A stretch of 64,000 nucleotides of DNA from Streptomyces flaveolus (GTDB taxonomy: Bacteria > Actinomycetota > Actinomycetes > Streptomycetales > Streptomycetaceae): assembly GCF_000716535.1 (NCBI RefSeq), contig NZ_JNWV01000018.1, positions 1 to 64,000 on the forward strand. The letters are read 5' to 3'. A program made the position numbers and the translations under genes. Shown here in pieces: positions 25,741 through 33,896 of this stretch; position 1 is the first letter of the stretch; each line of letters opens with the position of its first letter. Below the pieces are notes generated by a model. That model ran no database searches. It was not told the origin of the DNA and saw only the letters and a program-made list of their open reading frames with translations.

Positions 25741-26361
25741 TCAGCCCCGCCTGCCGGTCAACGCCTCGCGCTCCAGGCTCAGTTCACGGGCGAGAGCGTC
25801 GTCCACCCACTCCTGTGCCCGGGACCGGGGCACCGCGCCCGGGTACGACGTGAGCTGCACCGCCAGCCCGTCCAGCAGCGCGGTCAGCCGCAGTGCCGTG
25901 CCGGTCGGGTCCGCGCACGCGAACTCACCGGCCGCGACGCCCTCGGCGATGACGCCCGCGATCGCCGCCTTCCACTGCTCGTCCAGCTCCCGGGTGACCT
26001 TCCGCAGGGCGGGTTCGCGCAGGGACACGGCCCAGCCCTCGATCCACAGCCGCCAGCCCTTGGCCTGCCCGGTCGGCGCGTACCAGCGCACCGCCGCCCG
26101 CAGCCGGCGCAGCGCGGTGGTCCGCCGGCCCAGCAGCTTGCGCAGGCGCGCGAGGTCGTCCTCGGCCGCGTACGTGAACGCGGCGGCGACCAGCTTCTCC
26201 TTCGTGGAGAAGTGGTACAGCACCAGCGCGTTGCTCACACCGAGGGCCGCGGCCACGTCGGCGATCCTGACCGCCGCCACGCCCCGCGCCTCGATCTGCT
26301 CGATGGCCGCCCGCAGCAGTTCCTCCCGCCGCTCGGCCACGCTCAACCGCACTCTCGCCAC
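25741..26361 (-). CDS. TetR-family transcriptional regulator
   Basis: A 206-residue repressor-type protein. The N-terminal helix-turn-helix VRIADVAAALGVSNALVLYHF lies at about residues 32-52. It is followed by an all-helical ligand domain rich in Trp (WRLWIEGWAV). It starts at GTG 26361 with AGGGTGA upstream. It lies 56 bases downstream of the amino-acid dehydrogenase gene on the same strand and may control it; a palindrome sits at that gene's promoter (27644-27655). Ligand unknown. Confidence 0.9.
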   Translation of the reverse strand: MARVRLSVAERREELLRAAIEQIEARGVAAVRIADVAAALGVSNALVLYHFSTKEKLVAAAFTYAAEDDLARLRKLLGRRTTALRRLRAAVRWYAPTGQAKGWRLWIEGWAVSLREPALRKVTRELDEQWKAAIAGVIAEGVAAGEFACADPTGTALRLTALLDGLAVQLTSYPGAVPRSRAQEWVDDALARELSLEREALTGRRG

Positions 26362-26417
26362 GCGGTCACCCTAGTCGTTGACCCCGACGCCGCCGAAGCC
26401 GTCGCGCGGCAGGCCCG

Positions 26418-27620
26418 TCACCGGTACCACCCGAACCGTTCCGCGATCTCCGGCAACCGGTCGGCCACCAGGGCGTGCGCGGCCACGCGCGGGGTCGTCC
26501 CGTCGGCCTCCGCACGGTCCAGCATCCGGCCGACCAGGGCGCGCATCGAGCGCCGGATGTGCCCGAACGCCTCGTCGGCGTCCGCGCCGATGTCACCGAA
26601 CAGGGTCCACCACCACCAGGCGTTCGTCGCGGAGTTGACCACCACGTCCGGCAGCACCGTCACCCCGCGCGCGGTCAGCAGCGCCTCCGCCTCGGGCACG
26701 ACGGGCATGTTGGCGGCTTCGACGATCCAACGCGCCCGGACCCGCCCCTGGTTCGCACCGTCGACGGCGTACGACACGGCGGCCGGCACCAGCACCTCCG
26801 CCTCCGCGGACAGCCAGGCGTCGCCGGGCAGTTCGCGGTCGCCGGGGCGCAACGCGCCGCGGTCCACGGTGCCGTAGCCGTCCCGCGCCGCCAGCAGCGT
26901 CTCGACGTCCAGCCCCGCCGGGTTGGCGATCGTGCCCTTGATGTCGGCGACGGCCACGACCGTCAGGCCCGCGCGGGCGAGGAAGCGCGCGGTGGCCCCG
27001 CCCATCGTGCCGAGACCCTGCACGGCGACCCGGGTGCCCGGATACGGCACCGCCGCCCGGTCCAGGGCCGTCAGCACCGACTCGGCGACCCCGCAGCCGC
27101 CCGCCAGCTCGTCCAGGCCGATGCCGTCCACCTCCACCGCGAAGGCGTCCGCGAGCCGCGCGCGGGCCGTCGCCTCGTCGTCCAGCAGCGGATACACCGC
27201 CTGGACCGAGGAGACCAGGCCCGCCTCGGCCGCCGCGCGGTCCACCAGGTCCTGGGTGAGGCCCAGATCCTCGCCGGTGGTCCAGCAGCTCTCGACGTAC
27301 GGCCGCATGGCGCGCAGGTACCGGACGAGGAGCCCGTACGCCTCCGGGTCCCGGGGATCGCAGTCGATGCCGCCCTTGGCACCGCCCAGCGGGACGTAGC
27401 GGCCCTCGGGGTCGTAGTGCAGGGCCTCCTTCATCGTCATGCCGCGGGCGAGCCCCGTCACCTCCTCCAGCGTGCAGCCGGGCCGCATCCGCAGCCCGCC
27501 GCTCGCCACGCCCCGCACCAGCCGGTCCACGACCAGGAAGCCCTGGCGGCCGGTGACGTGATCGATCCACACGAGCGACAGCAGAGGGGTGGTCACGGGG
27601 GTGGCCATGGGGGTGGTCAT
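26418..27620 (-). CDS. Glu/Leu/Phe/Val dehydrogenase family protein
   Basis: A 400-residue amino-acid dehydrogenase. The substrate domain carries MTMK64 and the catalytic lysine K82 in LGGAKGGIDCDP. The Rossmann domain has VQGLGTMGGATARFLARAG. The C-terminal NSATNAWWWWTLFGD replaces the hexamerisation tail of classical GDH. The enzyme would oxidatively deaminate an amino acid with NAD(P); specificity cannot be told from the motifs. ATG 27620 has GAGGAAGC upstream; an in-frame ATG at 27653 lies beyond that site. A well-formed promoter lies 48-77 bases upstream. Confidence 0.87.
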   Translation of the reverse strand: MTTPMATPVTTPLLSLVWIDHVTGRQGFLVVDRLVRGVASGGLRMRPGCTLEEVTGLARGMTMKEALHYDPEGRYVPLGGAKGGIDCDPRDPEAYGLLVRYLRAMRPYVESCWTTGEDLGLTQDLVDRAAAEAGLVSSVQAVYPLLDDEATARARLADAFAVEVDGIGLDELAGGCGVAESVLTALDRAAVPYPGTRVAVQGLGTMGGATARFLARAGLTVVAVADIKGTIANPAGLDVETLLAARDGYGTVDRGALRPGDRELPGDAWLSAEAEVLVPAAVSYAVDGANQGRVRARWIVEAANMPVVPEAEALLTARGVTVLPDVVVNSATNAWWWWTLFGDIGADADEAFGHIRRSMRALVGRMLDRAEADGTTPRVAAHALVADRLPEIAERFGWYR

Positions 27621-27643
27621 GGGGCTTCCTCGGGGGAGCGATG

Positions 27644-27697
27644 AGGTGATCACCTGAACGGCGAGTCAGTATCCGGAGCCGGTCCGGACCCTGTCAA
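27644..27697 (-). promoter_or_regulatory. Promoter and operator of the amino-acid dehydrogenase gene
   Basis: On the minus strand TTGACA (27697-27692) and GATACT (27673-27668) are spaced by 18 bp, a near-consensus sigma-70-type promoter. The perfect palindrome AGGTGATCACCT (27644-27655) falls just after the expected transcription start, where a bound repressor would block elongation. The neighbouring TetR protein is one candidate. Confidence 0.65.
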
Positions 27698-27802
27698 CGC
27701 GCTGAACGGTTCGTCAGCGGCGGGCGGACGCACCCCTCCGTGGCCGGGCCGCCGGCGGGGCCGACCATAATGGGGGCTTCACCCACTCCACCGGGAGGTA
27801 CC

Positions 27803-28978
27803 GTGACCGGTCTGCGTTCCGCGAGCTCCGGGCTCCGCGCGCTGCGGCCCGCTGCGTTCGGAGCGGACCCGGGAGGTGAGCGCATGGCGCGCATCCGCCG
27901 CTCGCCGCACTTCAAGGACGGCGTCTTCCAGAACCCCGGCGGCCCCGCACGCACCCGGCCCTCCGGCTCCTCGCTGGACCTCGCAAAGGTGTTCCTGGAC
28001 AAGGACACCCGGCCGCTGCGCGCCCCCAAGGGCACCGTCCCGGTGCATCCCACGACCTTCGCCGACCTGGCCAAGCCGCCCGCCACCGGACTGCGGCTGA
28101 CCTGGATGGGCCACTCCAGCGTGCTCGCCGAGATCGACGGCCACCGGGTCCTGTTCGACCCGGTCTGGGGCGAGCGCTGCTCCCCGTTCCCCTTCGCCGG
28201 GCCCAAGCGGCTGCACCCGGTGCCGCTGCCGCTGGCCGCGCTCGGCCCGGTGGACGTCGTCGTGATCTCGCACGACCACTACGACCACCTGGACCTGCCC
28301 TCCATCAAGGCGCTGGCGGGCACGGACACCGTGTTCGCCGTGCCGCTCGGCGTGGGCGCCCACCTCGAGCACTGGGGCGTCTCCCCCGACCGGCTGCGCG
28401 AGCTGGACTGGCACGAGTCCACCCGGGTCGGCGGCCTCACCCTCACCGCCACCCCGGCCCGCCACTTCTGCGGCCGGGGCCTGCGCAACACCCAGCACAC
28501 CCTCTGGGCGTCCTGGGCCGTCGCCGGCGAGGAGCACCGGATCTACCACAGCGGCGACACCGGCTACTTCGACGGCTTCAAGGACATCGGCGCCGCGCAC
28601 GGCCCGTTCGACGCCACGATGGTCCAGATCGGGGCGTACAGCGAGTTCTGGCCCGACATCCACATGACCCCCGCGGAGGGCCTGCGCGCCCACCTCGACC
28701 TCCAGGGCGGCGCGCCGCACGGCGTCCTGCTGCCGATCCACTGGGGCACCTTCAACCTCGCCCCGCACCCCTGGGCCGAGCCGGGGGAGTGGACGAAGGA
28801 GGTCGCCGAGGAGGCCGGCCAGGCGGTGGCCCTGCCCCGGCCGGGCGAGCCCTTCGAACCCGCCGGCAAGCTGCCCGCGGAGGCGTGGTGGCGGAGCGCG
28901 TCGGGGGACGTGCGGCGCACCTGGCGCTCGGTCGGGGCGTTCGTCGCGGAGCCGCCCGCGCGCGGCACCGGCGTCTGA
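27803..28978 (+). CDS. MBL-fold metallo-hydrolase (NAPE-PLD/UlaG-like)
   Basis: A 391-residue metallo-beta-lactamase fold protein. Metal ligands are visible in SHDHYDHLD (HxHxDH type), in the ARHFCGR loop, in HSGDTGYFDG and in LPIHWGTFNL. WMGHSSVLAEIDG opens the fold. The arrangement matches NAPE-phospholipase-D-like and UlaG-like lactone or phosphodiester hydrolases. GTG 27803 has GGGAGG four bases upstream. A CATAAT box (27766) may be the -10 of its promoter. Substrate unknown. Confidence 0.87.
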   Translation: MTGLRSASSGLRALRPAAFGADPGGERMARIRRSPHFKDGVFQNPGGPARTRPSGSSLDLAKVFLDKDTRPLRAPKGTVPVHPTTFADLAKPPATGLRLTWMGHSSVLAEIDGHRVLFDPVWGERCSPFPFAGPKRLHPVPLPLAALGPVDVVVISHDHYDHLDLPSIKALAGTDTVFAVPLGVGAHLEHWGVSPDRLRELDWHESTRVGGLTLTATPARHFCGRGLRNTQHTLWASWAVAGEEHRIYHSGDTGYFDGFKDIGAAHGPFDATMVQIGAYSEFWPDIHMTPAEGLRAHLDLQGGAPHGVLLPIHWGTFNLAPHPWAEPGEWTKEVAEEAGQAVALPRPGEPFEPAGKLPAEAWWRSASGDVRRTWRSVGAFVAEPPARGTGV

Positions 28979-29034
28979 GCCGACTGACCCGACTGGGCCG
29001 ACCGTGCCGAGTGGGCCCGCTTCCGCGGATAAAA

Positions 29035-29078
29035 CGTACGATTGTGAATGAAATGTACGATGTACGCGGCGTACGCGG
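29035..29078. promoter_or_regulatory. Cluster of GTACG half-sites before a tetR gene
   Basis: GTACGAT occurs at 29036 and 29055 (19 bp apart). GTACGCGG occurs at 29062 and 29071, just before the start codon, with CGTACG self-complementary at 29035. Actinobacterial TetR proteins often bind such GTAC-centred repeats in their own promoters, so this is probably an autoregulatory operator. Confidence 0.5.
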
Positions 29079-29087
29079 AGTGCGGCC

Positions 29088-29822
29088 ATGGCAGAGCGCG
29101 ACAAACCGGAGAGGCGGCGGCGCCTGAGCCGCCCCGTGGTGCTCGCCGCGGCCGTCGCCCTCGTGGACCGAGAAGGGCTGGCGGCCCTGACCATGCGCCG
29201 CCTGGCGGCGGACCTGGGCGTGGAGCCGATGGCGCTCTACCGGTACACGGACGGCAAGGAAGGGCTGCTGGACGGCTTGGTGGAGGCCTTCTTCGCCGAG
29301 GTCAACGAACGGCTGCGGACCTCTGTCGAGCAGGCCCGCGCCGACGCGGCCACCGAACCGCACTGGCGGGCCGAACTGCGCCGTATCGCGCGGGCCTTCG
29401 CCGGCGTGGTGCACGCCCATCCCGAAGTGCTGCCGGTGGTGGCCGTCCGCCCGCTCGCCGTGCCCGTCGCCCGGCGACCCGAGCCGTGGCTCCAGCTCAC
29501 CGAGCACATGTTCGCCGTCCTCGCCCGCGCCGGATTCGACGACCCCACCGCGCTGACGATCTACCGCACCTTCGTCTCCTGGACCCTCGGCTGTCTCCTC
29601 GTCGACAAACGCCAGGCCGTGGACAACCCCGAGGAACCGGACCCCGTGCTGCGCCTCGGTCTGCACCGGTTGTCCGCCGCCGACTATCCGCGGCTGCGCG
29701 CCCTGGTCCCGCACTTCGCCGACTACGACGACGAACGCGAACTGGCGAACGGCCTCGACAGCCTGCTCAGCCGCATGCCCGAGGCGCCTCTTGACGCCTT
29801 CTACGGTCACGGAGGACCCTGA
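29088..29822 (+). CDS. TetR-family regulator with large C-terminal ligand domain
   Basis: A 244-residue protein. The helix-turn-helix LTMRRLAADLGVEPMALYRY lies at about residues 34-53, and an AcrR/TetR_C1-type ligand domain follows (FVSWTLGCLL). ATG 29088 has GGAG about seven bases upstream. A 126-base gap separates it from the next gene. The MBL-fold gene upstream ends 109 bases before it, so the target could be that gene, the following gene or itself. Confidence 0.9.
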   Translation: MAERDKPERRRRLSRPVVLAAAVALVDREGLAALTMRRLAADLGVEPMALYRYTDGKEGLLDGLVEAFFAEVNERLRTSVEQARADAATEPHWRAELRRIARAFAGVVHAHPEVLPVVAVRPLAVPVARRPEPWLQLTEHMFAVLARAGFDDPTALTIYRTFVSWTLGCLLVDKRQAVDNPEEPDPVLRLGLHRLSAADYPRLRALVPHFADYDDERELANGLDSLLSRMPEAPLDAFYGHGGP

Positions 29823-29948
29823 GGATACGACGTACACATCGGGCATACAGCCCAGGACAGCAGTAAATCGCTCAGCCTTCGTCGCTCGGAGCGTGTGCTG
29901 TCGACCCGGCGCCGTTCGCCGCGTGTCCCCCGTGCGGAAGAAGCCGTC

Positions 29949-30257
29949 ATGTCCACCACCCCCCAGCCCATCCTGCGCGTGCGTGTCACCGCCCGGGATG
30001 CCGAAACCCTGCGCGCGCTCCTGCGCGACACCCACCCCGACGTCGGCGGGCTCGCTCGCCGCGCCGACGACGGGAGCTGCTCCATCGAGGCCTATGTGAC
30101 CCCCGACCAGGCCGAGACGCTCCGGCGCGAGGGCGTGTCCGTCACGGCGATCGAGGACGTCACCGCCAAGGGTCAGGACCGCCAGGCCGAGGTCGGCCGG
30201 GGCGACCGCTTCGCCCCCGCCGACGCCGTGCCCCACGGGCTGGCCGACAAGGTCTAG
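29949..30257 (+). CDS. Propeptide-like small protein upstream of an M14 carboxypeptidase
   Basis: A 102-residue soluble protein without signal peptide or cysteine pair. Its middle reads ILRVRVTARDAETLRALLRD and later EAYVTPDQAETLRREGVSVT, a beta-alpha-beta pattern. It recalls the N-terminal pro-region found fused to many actinobacterial M14 carboxypeptidases. Here it is a separate gene 18 bases before an M14 enzyme that lacks such a region. A chaperone or inhibitor role for the protease is a reasonable hypothesis only. ATG 29949 is preceded by GGAAGAAG. Confidence 0.6.
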   Translation: MSTTPQPILRVRVTARDAETLRALLRDTHPDVGGLARRADDGSCSIEAYVTPDQAETLRREGVSVTAIEDVTAKGQDRQAEVGRGDRFAPADAVPHGLADKV

Positions 30258-30275
30258 GGCGCGGGGAGGAACACC

Positions 30276-31349
30276 ATGCCGTACCTGAACATCACCGAGG
30301 TCGAGTCCGCCGTGACCAGCCTGGCCACCGCCTTCCCGGGCGCGAGCGAGCTGATCGACCTGCCCGAGCCCTCGGTCGAGGGCCGCGCCTGCCACGCCCT
30401 GCGGATCGGCACCGTCCCCGCCGGGACCAACGACTGCGCCGTACTCGTCGGCGGCGTGCACGCCCGAGAGTGGGGAAGCTGCGAGATCCTGGTCAACCTC
30501 GCCGCCGACCTGCTGGAGGCGCACGACGCCGGCACCGGTCTCGCCTACGGCGGCACCGCTTTCACCGCCGACGACGTGCGCACGATCCTGAGCGAACTGG
30601 ACCTCGTCGTCTTCCCGCTGGTCAACCCGGACGGCCGGCGCTACAGCCAGAGCGTCGAACCGATGTGGCGCAAGAACCGCAACCCGGCCCGGTCGGGCGG
30701 CGACCCCGACCGCATCGGCGTCGACATCAACCGCAACTACGACTTCCTGTTCGACTTCGACACCGCCTTCGATCCCGCCGCGGCCCCGCGCGTCTCCTCC
30801 GACCCCGGCGACCTCGTGTACCAGGGCCCCCGGCCGTTCTCCGAGCCCGAGACCCGCAACGTCCGCTGGCTGTTCGACACCTACCCGCGCACCCGCTGGT
30901 TCGTCGACGTGCACAGCTACTCCGAGGACATGCTGACCGTCTGGGGCGACGACGAGAACCAGTCCCACGACCCGTCCCAGAACTTCCTCAACGCCGTCTA
31001 CGACCATCGGCGCGGCCGTGGCGCGGACACCTACGCGGAATACCTCCCGAAGCCCGACGCCGACGACGCCGTCGTGCTCGCCGAACAGTTCTGCGCGGCC
31101 CTGCACGGCGTGCGCGGCCGTGCCTACCGTCCGATGTCCGGCTACCACCTGTACCCGACCTGCGGAACCAGCGACGACTACGCCTACTCCCGGCACATCG
31201 TCGACGAGCGGAAGGGCAAGATCCTCGGCTTCACCGCCGAGTGGGGCGACGCGGCCGGGGGCTTCCACCCGCCGTGGGCCGAGATGGAGCGGATCATCCT
31301 GGACGTCGACGCCGGACTCGTCCGGTTCTGCCTCACGGCACTCACCTGA
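30276..31349 (+). CDS. M14-family zinc carboxypeptidase without signal peptide
   Basis: A 357-residue metallocarboxypeptidase. Zinc ligands are H62 and E65 (HAREWGS) and H213 (DVHSYSE). The substrate-binding pair is N152-R153 (DINRNYD) and the general base is E322 (FTAEWGD). The protein begins directly with the catalytic domain: no signal peptide and no pro-region, unlike secreted Streptomyces relatives. It therefore acts in the cytoplasm or leaves by another route. RBS GGGGAGG is well spaced before ATG 30276. A bidirectional terminator follows. Confidence 0.9.
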   Translation: MPYLNITEVESAVTSLATAFPGASELIDLPEPSVEGRACHALRIGTVPAGTNDCAVLVGGVHAREWGSCEILVNLAADLLEAHDAGTGLAYGGTAFTADDVRTILSELDLVVFPLVNPDGRRYSQSVEPMWRKNRNPARSGGDPDRIGVDINRNYDFLFDFDTAFDPAAAPRVSSDPGDLVYQGPRPFSEPETRNVRWLFDTYPRTRWFVDVHSYSEDMLTVWGDDENQSHDPSQNFLNAVYDHRRGRGADTYAEYLPKPDADDAVVLAEQFCAALHGVRGRAYRPMSGYHLYPTCGTSDDYAYSRHIVDERKGKILGFTAEWGDAAGGFHPPWAEMERIILDVDAGLVRFCLTALT

Positions 31350-31383
31350 GGGGACCGGCGAAGGCCTGGGGTCGGAGGGATCG

Positions 31384-31415
31384 GTGGAGGCGCCCGCTCC
31401 TGCGGACGCCTCCAC
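31384..31415. terminator. Bidirectional terminator between convergent genes
   Basis: GTGGAGGCG (31384-31392) pairs with CGCCTCCAC (31407-31415). The inner CCGC-TCCT-GCGG extends the stem after one mismatch. It lies between the stops of the M14 gene (plus) and the Asp-box gene (minus), only 14 bases from the latter. Confidence 0.8.
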
Positions 31416-31428
31416 TCGATGAACGGGT

Positions 31429-32823
31429 CTACGCGGCCCAGTGGAAGAAGAACGGGTCGATGGACGTCGGCACCCGTGTCACGTTGTCGAGGTCGAGCAA
31501 CTGGTGGTGCACGAAGTCGGCGTGGCGCTGATAGGTCACGCCCTCCGGAAAGTTGGCCGGGTCGGGTGTGTTGTTCCCGCAGAACACCCCGTAGAGGTCC
31601 CGGCCCACGGTGATCAGCCGGATGTAGTCGCCCAGGTACGGCAGGAAGCGCGCCGGTGGCACCGTGGCCGGCGCCTGGTGCAGCACATGCCGCTCCGGCG
31701 TGTTCCGCCAGTCGTCGGACGTCAGCTCCAGCGCCGTCACCCACTGGCCCTGCTTGAACTGCTGGCAGACGAGCCCGAGCAGGGAATCGGTGGTGACGGC
31801 CAGGGCCGGATTCTTGGCGTCCGTGACGGTACGCACGTCCGACGACCAGGTCTGCCCGTGGTCGGTCGAGTGCCGCACGTGCAGCGTGCAGCCCATCTGC
31901 GTGCCGACGCGGTCGCACCAGGCCACCCAGACGCTCGCCGCGTCCGTGGGATCCACCGCGATCGAGAGGTCGCCGCCGAGGCGCTCCTGGCCCATGAACG
32001 CGTTGAACCGCTCGGACCGCTGCGCCACCACCCGCTGGCCGATGGCCGAGTCGTCGGCGTCCTTGAGGTCCTGGAAGGCGTTCGCGCCGGCACCGCCGTT
32101 GTCGTCACGGGTGACGACGACGTCGAAGGTGACGTTCACGACGCCGCCGCCGGCGGAGGCCGCGTTCGTCCAGCTCTCGAAGGTGGCGTACACCGTGCCG
32201 TCCGGGTGCAGCGCGGTGCGTACGGGCGGCCCGTCCTGCCCGGACGGGGAACGCTGTTCGACGGTGTTGCGCCGGAAGCCCGCGGGCGCCGGGGCCGTGC
32301 GGGCGTCGCCGGACACGTCCACGGCGGCGGACTTGGGGCGGCGTCCCAGGTCGTTGTTGGAGACGTAGACGCGGTCGCGGACGCCGCCGTCCACCTGGAC
32401 GCTCCCGGCCTCGACCCAGGGCTGGTCGACCCGGTCCCGGCTGACGAGCAGCTCCATGGGCGCCGTCGAGGAGATGCCGGGCGCGCGCAGGATCTGCATG
32501 CGGAGGATGTCCTGCAGGGACGCCTCGGCGTTGAGGATGCCCGCGTACAGGGCGCCCCCCTCGGACGCGAAGCTGACCGAGATGTCGCTCGTGCCCAGCT
32601 CCGCGGTGCCGCCCGGGACGATGCTGCGCATCACCCAGGTGGTCCCGCCGTCGGTCGACACGTAGACGGGGGCGAGCGCTCCGCCCATCGGGTCGGGGGT
32701 GAACGCGGTCGCCACGATCTCCTCGGGGTGCTGGGGGTTGACGGCGAGGCTGGGTTCGGCGTCCTGGGTGCGGTCCCCGCTCAGGGCGACGGGGGTGATG
32801 TTGACGACTTTGAGCGTGGGCAT
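31429..32823 (-). CDS. Asp-box (BNR) beta-propeller protein, sialidase-like
   Basis: A 464-residue protein with propeller-type repeats. Asp-box motifs of the S-x-D-x-G-x-T-W pattern are visible as VSTDGGTTWV and HSTDHGQTWSS, with looser copies elsewhere (VVTRDDNGG). The first line, VVNITPVALSGDRTQDAEPSLAVNP, is typical of sialidase/exo-alpha-sialidase-annotated propellers. No catalytic Arg triad of true sialidases is obvious, and there is no signal peptide. It probably binds rather than cleaves glycans or proteins. It sits six bases downstream of the following minus-strand gene, so they form one operon. Confidence 0.75.
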   Translation of the reverse strand: MPTLKVVNITPVALSGDRTQDAEPSLAVNPQHPEEIVATAFTPDPMGGALAPVYVSTDGGTTWVMRSIVPGGTAELGTSDISVSFASEGGALYAGILNAEASLQDILRMQILRAPGISSTAPMELLVSRDRVDQPWVEAGSVQVDGGVRDRVYVSNNDLGRRPKSAAVDVSGDARTAPAPAGFRRNTVEQRSPSGQDGPPVRTALHPDGTVYATFESWTNAASAGGGVVNVTFDVVVTRDDNGGAGANAFQDLKDADDSAIGQRVVAQRSERFNAFMGQERLGGDLSIAVDPTDAASVWVAWCDRVGTQMGCTLHVRHSTDHGQTWSSDVRTVTDAKNPALAVTTDSLLGLVCQQFKQGQWVTALELTSDDWRNTPERHVLHQAPATVPPARFLPYLGDYIRLITVGRDLYGVFCGNNTPDPANFPEGVTYQRHADFVHHQLLDLDNVTRVPTSIDPFFFHWAA

Positions 32824-32829
32824 GCCCGG

Positions 32830-33588
32830 TCACCTCCGTGCTGCCTGCAGTGTTTCGAGCCTCTGCACCGGCTGGTAGTCGTCCGGGTGGAGGATCTGGA
32901 AGGGGGCCAGTTCGGCCAGCGCGCCCTCGGTGGTGTGCAGGAACCACATGCCCTGCTGCGCGGCCTGTGGCTTCGGCGCGTCGAACCAGCGGAAGTCCCG
33001 GCTGTTGGGGAAGAGCACCGTGAGCTGACCCGGGGCCACCGGCCCTTGCTCCACATGCCCCACGTCGATCCGCGCGAGCCACCATTCCGGGGCGTGCTCC
33101 GAGACCCGCTCGTCCGCCGCCGCCCCGGGGTCCGCCTCCCGCAGGCCCACGACGACCCCGACGACGACCGCGTCCGCCTCGTCGGCGTGCGCGACCATGT
33201 CCGCGTCCTGGATGTCGCGCTCCACCGCCGTGAACGGCATGGCGTCGGCGGTCCTGGCCGCGCGGGCCACGTGCGGCTGTACGGCGTCCGCGGGCAGGCG
33301 CCCGACCTCCCGGACGGCGAGGCCCTCGCCGTAGACCGCGCCGTCGGCGAAGAACGCCGCCGCGTCGCCGACGGCCGGCGGTTCGAGGTCGTCCGACAGC
33401 CGAACGGTGACCTCGCTCCCGCCGAGCCGCTTCAAGGCGTCGGGCGCGTGCAGCACCTCGGCGACCCGGACCACGGCCGTGTGGTCGTCGGCCGGGACGC
33501 TCGCCACGCGCGAGTCGCCGAGCCGGACGACCGTACCGAGAAAGCTCAGGGGGGCCTTCCGGACGAGTTCGCTGAGGTCTTCAGGCAT
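32830..33588 (-). CDS. Hypothetical protein with apparent internal duplication
   Basis: A 252-residue protein of no recognised family. Residues about 12-110 and about 130-230 look like two copies of one beta-rich domain. Each has a pattern of VxGxVVxL, then an Ala/Arg-Val beta strand, a G-x-x-VxV strand and an aromatic FF or WFL strand (GTVVRLGD / VGVVVGLREA; DAAAFFADG / GMWFLHTTEG). There is no signal peptide or cysteine cluster. The gene lies between the small membrane protein and the Asp-box gene on the same strand, 35 and 6 bases away. An OB-like binding module is one possibility. Confidence 0.6.
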   Translation of the reverse strand: MPEDLSELVRKAPLSFLGTVVRLGDSRVASVPADDHTAVVRVAEVLHAPDALKRLGGSEVTVRLSDDLEPPAVGDAAAFFADGAVYGEGLAVREVGRLPADAVQPHVARAARTADAMPFTAVERDIQDADMVAHADEADAVVVGVVVGLREADPGAAADERVSEHAPEWWLARIDVGHVEQGPVAPGQLTVLFPNSRDFRWFDAPKPQAAQQGMWFLHTTEGALAELAPFQILHPDDYQPVQRLETLQAARR

Positions 33589-33623
33589 GGCGGTTCCTTC
33601 CCTTTCGCCTCAGCCAGGTGCCG

Positions 33624-33896
33624 CTAACGCGCGGAATGCGCGGCAGCGGGGTGGGTGCGGCGCCATTCGACGCGCGCGCCGAGCACGCACAGGACGGTGA
33701 CCAGCGCGGTGATCGCCACGATCAGCCATTCGAGCGTGCCGCTCCCGGCGTCCGGATCGGCGCCGAAGGCGAGTTCGATCCAGGTGGGCCAGACCAGCGT
33801 GACGAGGAAGAGCAGTCCGGACAAGGTTCCCAGACCGGCTTCCGCCCAGAAGCGCGTCCGGACCGGGCGCGGCCCGTGGAGCGCGTGGAAGGCCAT
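33624..33896 (-). CDS. Small two-helix membrane protein
   Basis: A 90-residue protein with two hydrophobic helices (GTLSGLLFLVTLVWPTWIELAF and WLIVAITALVTVLCVLGARV) and a basic C-terminus. Similar short proteins are sometimes labelled ABC permease, which the size does not support. I chose ATG 33896 because GGGGAGG lies upstream; a longer frame starts at 33965. It is the first gene of the minus-strand trio. The 582-base gap to the conservon holds no convincing gene, only an 11-codon frame behind GAGGAGGG at 34141 and a TTGTCA/GATGCT promoter-like pair at 34301/34323. Confidence 0.65.
   Translation of the reverse strand: MAFHALHGPRPVRTRFWAEAGLGTLSGLLFLVTLVWPTWIELAFGADPDAGSGTLEWLIVAITALVTVLCVLGARVEWRRTHPAAAHSAR

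Noticed and set aside
24822..25853. 343-codon frame running from the SGNH gene into the gap
   Set aside because: Composition is shadow-like in its first half; only the short AraC-like piece in it is protein-like and it is shifted relative to the adjoining piece.
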